Positions 57,701-64,000 of a DNA stretch of 64,000 nucleotides are shown here, one piece after another (the stretch's first letter is position 1; each line of letters begins with the position of its first letter). Position numbers and translations under genes: made by a program. The DNA is from Ypsolopha sequella (taxonomy: Eukaryota; Arthropoda; Insecta; Lepidoptera; Ypsolophidae): NCBI GenBank assembly GCA_934047225.1, contig OW203989.1, forward strand, positions 14,173,977 to 14,237,976. Reading direction: 5' to 3'. Under the pieces are notes generated by a model. That model ran no database searches. It saw nothing but the letters and a program-made list of their open reading frames with translations, and was not told where the DNA came from.

Positions 57701-57990
57701 GGGAAATGGATGAGGCTGGTGAGGTGAGGCCTGTGCCCAACAGTGGGTGGATGTGGGCTGAATGATTATGATGATACATACAAACATGTTTCGGGTGATA
57801 GGATATGGTTTATAGGTAACTAGCAGACGCTCCGCGGCGTTGCTCGTGTATATCCCGTTTCTCCCATCCCGTGGGAATTTCCTGAAATCTCTTCTTAGTG
57901 GATGCCTACGTTATACAAGGAACCTACATTTCTAACTAATTTTAGTTTATTACATACTTACGAGTTTGTACCTCGTAAGATATACATAGA
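57701..57990 (+). repeat. LINE 3' tail fragments
   Basis: 'gcctgtgcccaacagtgggt' followed by 'ggctgaatgattatgatgat' is a 3' end typical of lepidopteran non-LTR elements. The following 'ctagcagacgctccgcggcg' resembles an RTE-type tail. Confidence 0.55.
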
Positions 57991-58303
57991 TAATATACCC
58001 AGTGGCGTATTTTAAGATTTGGCGCCCTGGGCCTTCAAGGTTTGCTGCCCCATAAATGGAGCAAAAATATTTCAATAATTAAATTAAATGAAACCCAGCA
58101 GTGTGTTGATTTGGGCGGAGAATGATGATAATGAAAAAATTGTGGATATATTAATAATTTGCAATATTCCGCTAACAAAGCGGATATTAATATTAATATA
58201 TCCACAAATTCATGATGGACTTCCGCAAAGTAACGCCTTTTTTAACATATTTGATAATGAAAAACTCAGAAGGCCATACAAAGATATAAACACAAGCGGT
58301 GTA

Positions 58304-58425
58304 ACTACAAAACGGTGTTTAACTTTAGACAGTGTTTAAATCTGTTGCTGTCACTCTTTTACAATATGAAACAAAAGGCGACAACAGATTTAAACACTGT
58401 CTAAAGTTAAACACCGTTTTGTAGT
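58304..58425. repeat. perfect 44-bp inverted repeat hairpin
   Basis: Arms 58,304-58,347 and 58,382-58,425 are exact reverse complements around a 34-base loop. Similarity resumes on the other side of the nested transposon (gcggtgtaa at 58,296 against ttacaccgc from 60,335), so the transposon landed inside the right arm. Confidence 0.9.
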
Positions 58426-58426
58426 A

Positions 58427-60329
58427 TAGTACATTTCAAATACCATGGCCCGATTCCACTTAAGTCGGTCATTAGGTGTTAACAATAGGATTAGTGATAA
58501 CAAAAGATACCTGGCCAGACCCTTTTGCGGTGTGGTATTTTACACGCAACCTAATGATCTTGATCGTTTAACCAAGTAATCTTTATGAATGTAAACAATA
58601 TTTCATGTTAGTTGTCATCTGACTACGTTAGTGATTACACGTTTACTGTCAATAACAATGTTTCGACCTTGGCTAACATCCATAAGTGACCCGTCTAGTG
58701 GTGAAGTTAGTTCGCAGCAACGTAAGAAAAGATTTTTAAGCAAGGACGCTCAAGATGTGGTGATAAGTGTTTATAAAACTTTGTTAAATCGAATGGGCGA
58801 AAAAGGTGTAATTAAAGAAACATCCATATTCACCAATGTTCCGGAAAGGACAGTTAAAAGGATTGTCTCATCACCCTCATCAGGACCAAGATATCTTCCC
58901 CGAACACGAATAAAAGCTTCTTTTACAAAAATTGATAATTTTACAGAAGAATTTGTGAAGAGAACTGTGTACGACTTTTATCGAAAAAATGAAGTTCCAA
59001 CGCTCACAGAGATTCATCAAACATTATTAGCAAGCGATGTGGGCTTTCCATATTCAGAAACGACACTATGGAGACTTTTACGAAAACTTGGTTTTAAATA
59101 TGGAAAGTTAAATGAAAGAAGAATCATAATGGAAACTTCACGGCTTAAAAAATTAAGAGAAGAATTTATTACCAGTATAAGACTAAAGAGGTCTTCAGGA
59201 AAAAGTATTGTATATTTGGACGAGACTTGGTTTGACACCCACGATACATTGAAAAAAGGATACAGGGACAATTCTCAAAATTGTTCGACAAATACTCCAT
59301 GTTCAAGAGGCAAACGTTTAATTATATTGCACGCAGGCACTGAAAATGGTTGGATTCCAAGGGCTCTTCTTGTCTCGAGCAAACATTTGAAAAACTCAAG
59401 TGCAGACTATCACGAAGACATGTGTTCGGAATTGTTCGATAGATGGTTCATAGAGCAGCTTTTACCCAATATCCCTGCCAACAGCGTTATCGTTATGGAT
59501 AATGCGTCTTATCATAGCCGGCAAGACGAAAAAATTCCCAACACAAATACAAGAAAAGCGGATATAATAGCTTTTTTAAGAAGGCGTCATGTTACTATAC
59601 CTGAGAAAATAACTATTAAGAAGTTGTTGGAAATTGTAGAAAATCAAAAGTTTGAAAAGAAATACGTCATCGACAAAATAGCGGCTGAGGCTGGGCATGA
59701 AATTTTAAGGCTTCCCCCCTATTATTGTGTGTTAAAACCAATCGAGCTTATGTGGAGTCATGTGAAAAAACAAATTCGTAAGACGAACATTACACCAACA
59801 GTGGGTGATACCGTAATTCAAAATTTAAGAACTGTGGTAGACAATACGAACCCCACGCTTTGGAAAAATGCTTGTGAGCATGTCATCAAAGTGGAGAACG
59901 ACTTTTTAACCCACCCTGTGTATCCATTCATCATAAACACCTGCGAAACCTCAAGTTCGGAAGAAAATATGTCAGAAAGCGAATGAATCTTATATTTTTT
60001 ATAATTAATGTACCTATATGTTAAACGTAAATCAATTAAGCTAGTCGTAACTTAAGTTATCTGAATGTCTGTACTTGTTAATTATTAGACGTTACATGTA
60101 ATAAATATAAAGATACCATAGTATTATAATTAAACATTAATGTAAATAACTAATCATACGTATTTTTATTTTCAAGTACCAAAATTTCTTAGTCACGCTT
60201 TAGTTACATACAGATTGCACCGACGCGTGCCAATTTGAAGTGCTCCAAATTAGATAACAAAAGGCAAACATTATGAGCCCCATTGTTAAGTTTCAAGTGG
60301 AATCGGGCCATGGTATTTGAAATGTACTA
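58427..60329 (+). mobile_element. intact DD82E (Sailor-like) transposon, TA duplication, 35-bp TIRs
   Basis: Terminal repeats at 58,427-58,461 and 60,295-60,329 are 35 bp and identical (starting TAGTACATTTCAAATACCAT), with TA at 58,425-58,426 and 60,330-60,331. The 1,903-bp element carries a single apparently intact transposase gene. Identical ends and an open gene suggest recent activity. Family assignment rests on the spacing of the catalytic residues. Confidence 0.85.
58631..59986 (+). CDS. IS630/Tc1/mariner-related transposase with D-D-(81)-E spacing
   Basis: 451 residues, no stops. N-terminal helix-turn-helix region (KGVIKETSIFTNVPERTVKR, about 59-77) and a second DNA-binding region (FPYSETTLWRLLRKLGFKYG, about 139-158). 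Catalytic acids lie in VYLDETWFDTH (D197), VIVMDNASYHS (D290) and KPIELMWSHVKK (E372), so 81 residues separate the second D and the E, against 34 in Tc1. An inserted helical stretch containing IDKIAAEAGHEILRLPPYYC fills the gap. I recall this spacing as the mark of the Sailor group (DD82E), close to IS630-Tc1-mariner. The usual LNPIE reads LKPIE. A second start at 58,658 (MFRPWLTS) is possible. The tail is serine- and glutamate-rich, as in the foldback fragments at 7.4-8.2 kb. Confidence 0.88.
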   Translation: MITRLLSITMFRPWLTSISDPSSGEVSSQQRKKRFLSKDAQDVVISVYKTLLNRMGEKGVIKETSIFTNVPERTVKRIVSSPSSGPRYLPRTRIKASFTKIDNFTEEFVKRTVYDFYRKNEVPTLTEIHQTLLASDVGFPYSETTLWRLLRKLGFKYGKLNERRIIMETSRLKKLREEFITSIRLKRSSGKSIVYLDETWFDTHDTLKKGYRDNSQNCSTNTPCSRGKRLIILHAGTENGWIPRALLVSSKHLKNSSADYHEDMCSELFDRWFIEQLLPNIPANSVIVMDNASYHSRQDEKIPNTNTRKADIIAFLRRRHVTIPEKITIKKLLEIVENQKFEKKYVIDKIAAEAGHEILRLPPYYCVLKPIELMWSHVKKQIRKTNITPTVGDTVIQNLRTVVDNTNPTLWKNACEHVIKVENDFLTHPVYPFIINTCETSSSEENMSESE

Positions 60330-60556
60330 TAAATTACACCGCATTTATTCAATATTAAATATTTCTTTCGATCGATTTTTTTTTTAATAAAGGTATAAAG
60401 TCAAAAAGCAATATAAATTAAAGATAGGTAACGATTGATTATGAAAAAATAAAGCCCAAAGCTGAGCGCGAGGTGCGGCTTGCGCCGCCCCTCGCAGTCT
60501 GCCGCCCCGGGCCATGGCCCTTTTGGCCCTAGGGTAAATACGCCACTGAATATACC

Positions 60557-60673
60557 TGAGCTTATCTTCCAGAAGAGTAGGCAGATAGACCGCGCTGTCT
60601 ATTACAATCCTGTGATACTGTTTCACTTCTTTCACATTTAATGGTTGCTTTCGAGTTGGCCCTTCAGTTGTCG
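60557..60673. other. spacer
   Basis: Short noncoding stretch between two hAT-type insertions. Confidence 0.4.
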
Positions 60674-60916
60674 ACAGACGTCAAGGGCGGATCCATGATT
60701 TGATTTTAGAGGGGGAGGCATTCTGACAAGGTTTATCATAAACTATAAAAAACGCTTTTTGCAATGCTTTTTGTGCACAGAAATGTATTAGAGTTTTTGT
60801 ATAAAAGTGCACCCGAATCGAAAAGTCGCGCCAAATGTCAGGAATTCCTGGTATTTTTGGCGAGAGGGGGGCATCACCTCCATGTCTCTCCCTATGTATC
60901 CGCCGATGACAGACGT
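60674..60916. mobile_element. hAT MITE with 8-bp TSD (227 bp)
   Basis: The left end caagggcggatccatg and inverted right end catcggcggatacata form imperfect terminal repeats. The eight-base duplication acagacgt is exact at 60,674-60,681 and 60,909-60,916. Noncoding. Confidence 0.82.
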
Positions 60917-61120
60917 CATGAGTATTTTTCACTCAGTGGTCCGTTTTACTATTTAACGGTTCGGGACTAAACAGTCATCTTACAAAATAAAGTAATCACC
61001 ATTTGAAGCATATTTTTTCATTTATTTTGTATTTCAGATCACGTCTTTTAGCTTATTCGGCAATGAGGTTTTAAAATTATAATATTTTTGTTATTCGGCC
61101 AACTATTTTCAGGCTTCGTT

Positions 61121-61952
61121 TTTTGGGTTCTGCAACTCGTCATGGAAAAACCCTTACTTTATTGTCCGTCTGTCCGTCCGTGTGTAAAGCAAGACCCATT
61201 TTCCCAGAAACATACTAAATCATCAAATACTAAAGTCTATAGCTTCATACTGCTGTAAAAGATTTCAAATTTAATTTTCATACAAAAAATCACATTTACT
61301 GACTGATCCTAGGGTACTTTCTGGCGACCCAAAATACAAAAATTTGCTACGAAGAGAATTTAAATCTTTTTGCACAACCTTCGATCAACAGTATTGTAAA
61401 TCGAAGTGCACAACTGATAAATCTGAAAATCATAAATTTCCAATTCTATATTCTATACTTGGCCAATTTAATCTTGCAGTATTATTATACATTTTGTACG
61501 TAATGATAATTATAATTTTTGCAAAATAAAATCAATTCTTACTTATTTATTTAAGATAGCAGTACGGAACTCAGGGCAAGAGCCCTACTCGCACTAGTTA
61601 ATGATAGCGACCACCCACACCATTACCACGACGACAAGATAGTGTACTTAAGATAATGGACGTTAGTAATATATGATACTTTAAATATACATTTAGATGC
61701 ATTCTATTACCAAATGCAATTCCCCCAAAATCTTAATTGTTTAAATGCATTTTCATAAAAATAGCTTTCCCCCGGAAAGCTCGATGGCAACCGACGCCAT
61801 CTCTAGTATAAAAGCTCTTGAAGTGTATAGAGTCAGCGCAGTATAATCCTATAGTCCATAAGAAGAACTTATGTAATATTAAATAAAGTCTTCCCTTTTT
61901 TTAAAAAGTACATCAGTGTCTTGCTAAAGTTAACTCACTTGATCGGTTTTTC
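61121..61952. repeat. lepidopteran-type ggttc repeat split by a solo LTR
   Basis: Left border 'ttttgggttctgcaact', a 'tgtccgtctgtccgtccgtg' tract, and right border 'gtacggaactcagggcaaga' with 'ctactcgcact'. The last part, 'tgatcggttttt', resumes after the LTR at 61,940. Confidence 0.65.
61592..61939. mobile_element. solo LTR with CACT duplication (340 bp)
   Basis: AGTTAATG at 61,596 and GTTAACT ending at 61,935 are inverted termini of the AGTTAA...TTAACT type seen in gypsy/errantivirus LTRs. CACT flanks both sides (61,592-61,595 and 61,936-61,939). A TATA box (agtataaaagc, about 61,804-61,814) and an AATAAA signal (about 61,882) fit a plus-strand LTR. No internal region remains, as after recombination between LTRs. 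Confidence 0.82.
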
Positions 61953-61989
61953 AAGTTCTATTTTCTAAAAAAGATAAGAAAACAAGACA

Positions 61990-62040
61990 TTGTCTTGATA
62001 ACAAGAGGTCGCAGGTTCGAATCCTGGCCCGGGGAATTTT
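61990..62040 (+). repeat. tRNA-like B-box fragment (probable SINE scrap)
   Basis: 'ggtcgcaggttcgaatcctg' followed by 'gcccgggg' matches a tRNA T-arm and pol III B box. No D-arm, anticodon arm or acceptor pairing can be formed upstream, so it is not a full tRNA. Confidence 0.4.
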
Positions 62041-62616
62041 TTCAAATTCTCATCTTTGGATTTGTTTCTGATTGATATTTTCTAGTTTGTAATGCACTCT
62101 TATAATATTTAGAGTATTTATAGCGATGGATTTCGCAAAATAAACATAATCATAAAATACTTTTAACTCCTTTGCATCAGCAAAATATTTCTCATATCTA
62201 AAAGAAAGTAAATTTTTGTTAAAGAGTCTGCCAGCCGACGGAGTGACGTCAGCACAGCCAAGTGGAAGTTCTGTAAGGGGAATGGCAGCTAGTTAGCTCG
62301 TCTTAATTTAGTGTTCTTGTTTGCGGTAAATAGCAATTTGAATAGTTGTCCTTTACAAATTCAGTCTAAATAGGCATACGTTATAGTACATAAAGATATC
62401 AGTGCAGTACTAGAGTTACATAACCATAATATAGGTATATAAAGAAACACTGCTTCAGATAAAGAATACTATAGATTATAGAATACCGTTTGACAACTAG
62501 ACCAGCTGAAAAAACGAATTTAATCAGCTTCAACTTTCTCAATTCTAAAACAAAACAAAAGTAAAAATAATCCAGATTGTGGCTCTGTTAAAATAATATA
62601 AAATATATGTATTAGT

Positions 62617-63010
62617 ATTTTGTGCAACTGTATCATAATGTGAGACATTGGGTTTCGTAATAGTTTCGCACGAGTGTCCCAATGTCTAATTATGTTGCAC
62701 AATACTTTATCTACGACCATCAAATACAATTTCATGAAAAATGAGAAAAAGAACAGTCGTCATGATACGCCATATGACACCAAAGCCCAAGGAATTAGTA
62801 TGTAGATGCGTGAGACCAATCAGAAGCGAGTACGAGTAAGGCAGGCGTGGCTTAAGAAATTAAGATAGATTGTTAGCGCTTGTGATTGTTTCTCTAGCGG
62901 TGTTATAATTAATTTGGCCAATCACAGCGCACAATTGCGGTGTCATCGGTCAAATAATAAAGGTACTTATAAACCGCTTTTGATGTTGTGATGACCTTAT
63001 TGCAGTATGG
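62617..63010. repeat. dispersed repeat (family D, copy 2)
   Basis: Collinear with 30,070-30,507: shared 'agtattttgtgcaactgta', 'tctctagcggtgttata', 'ttggccaatcacagcgca', 'aaaggtacttataaa' and 'accttattg.agtatgg'. Noncoding. Confidence 0.75.
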
Positions 63011-64000
63011 TAGTAGATAAAAACCTTTAAAATGTAGTTTTTTTCATAAATAACATTTTATTTCATAGTTAACAACTAAATTCAGATTTCAAACATCATA
63101 GCATTGAGAGCAGAAAATAATTGAACTCATTTAAAAGTTTTCATGAAAATAATAAAAAAATAGAATCCTTTCAAACAGTAATCCACTAGTTGATATGAAA
63201 AAAAATTAATAAATGTATAATATAATAAATTAAATATTTTTATTATTAACCTCTAATGATGGCTTTTAATTAGGCATGTATATAGAAACAAATAAATACG
63301 ATAGATATATTTTGGTTCCTTCAGTAGAGTCGTCATCAGTCGCATTATGAAAAATTTACTGTATGACAGATAAAGGATACAAGAAACAAAAAAGTGACAT
63401 AAGTTGAAATATTGAATGAGGTGAGAAATTTTTAGACCATAGAGATACCAATGTTAAGGTTAAACGTCAGTCGTTCGGTACAAAGTGCACAACTTAACTT
63501 TTTTTTTCATTATATAGGAAATTAAAAGTGTAAAAGATATTAATAATAAAAGCCTTTATTTACCACAAAAATAATAAAATTACATGCACTGACATTGAAA
63601 TAATAACAAATTCTTAATAAATAGCTCCAGTAAATTAACATTATCAAACAAAAATAACATTGTTGTACATTCAAAAATTCATGCAAAATTCATTATGTTA
63701 GTTAAATATAAATTAAGTATAAAATTCAAAACAAGTTAGATAATTAATTATATTAAGAAATACATATGTCATCTGCTATATGTCCTAGTTGTCTTTAACA
63801 GTACAATGTTTACGTCACAAGCTACAAATCAGTGATATAAAATATTGATCAAAATGTCAAATTCATTGTAAGTCCTTTACAGGACATGGTAGGCCTCTCA
63901 CTTCTTCAGTGAGGCTTGGTCTGAGTCACCCTAGCTGACCAGGGCTCTACCGCGTAATTCTCATTTGTATCAACTTCAAGCAAATGCATGCGAAATTCAA
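63011..64000. other. no gene seen
   Basis: A/T-rich with many A and T runs. The last 150 bases (from about 63,875) are less A/T-rich and hold 'cctctcacttcttcagtgagg', a small stem. No coding frame. Confidence 0.4.

Larger units (their letters stand above)
57992..60556. mobile_element. hAT-type element with 8-bp TSD, hosting a nested transposon
   Basis: The left end CAGTGGCGTATTT (58,000) and right end AAATACGCCACTG (60,548) are inverted repeats. They are flanked by the eight-base duplication aatatacc at 57,992-57,999 and 60,549-60,556, diagnostic of hAT-type insertion. Without the 1.9-kb nested insert the element is about 650 bp. No hAT transposase is visible; a short plus frame (58,088-58,339) has no motif. 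It includes a 17-bp-arm stem (58,140-58,207) and a perfect 44-bp-arm hairpin (58,304-58,425). Confidence 0.88.

Noticed and set aside
61990..62040. tRNA gene
   Set aside because: Only the T-arm/B-box part is present; no D-arm, anticodon stem or acceptor pairing.

Overview
The window looks like nuclear DNA from an insect, most likely a moth or butterfly. It is AT-rich and intron-bearing, and most of it is transposable-element sequence. Several repeats are of kinds common in lepidopteran genomes: 'agggttccgta ... tacggaaccct' units with CTGT-rich stretches, a 'gtccactgctggacat' repeat, and LINE tails ending in 'gcccaacagtggg'. I saw no bacterial operons, rRNA, full tRNA or CRISPR array. The species cannot be fixed from the sequence alone.

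Three host genes are supported. Two convergent conserved genes lie at 6.1-10.6 kb: a TM2D1-type membrane protein (plus strand, four exons) and an ECSIT orthologue (minus strand, five exons). The third is a predicted secreted protein. A signal-peptide exon at 20,724-20,781 matches in splice phase a cysteine-containing exon at 54,977-55,103. If they join, the intron is about 34 kb and holds nearly all the large transposons. The 3' part of the second exon and its splice donor are repeated three times in tandem.

Layout. 0-5 kb: remnants of two non-LTR retrotransposons, a Harbinger transposase and a P-element/THAP9-like transposase. 5.3-8.2 kb: MITEs, including a foldback element in TM2D1 intron 3 built from the 3' end of a transposase gene. 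10.8-18.5 kb: a tandem duplication, then a decayed mariner-type transposase split by a 4,977-bp LTR element with equal-length, apparently identical LTRs and no coding interior. 19.9-33.6 kb: MITEs, foldbacks and a THAP-transposon remnant. 33.7-40.5 kb: an intact BEL/Pao retrotransposon with target-site duplications. 46.8-51.2 kb: a two-gene DNA transposon of ISL2EU type (THAP-DDE transposase plus SWIM/YqaJ nuclease). 58.0-60.5 kb: a hAT-type element carrying a perfect hairpin, into which an apparently intact transposon with a D-D-(81 residues)-E transposase has inserted. 60.7-62 kb: a hAT MITE and a solo LTR inserted in a lepidopteran-type repeat.

The host genes show no shared pathway. The mobile elements form nested stacks that record insertion order, and several empty or reconstructable target sites in the same window confirm the insertions.
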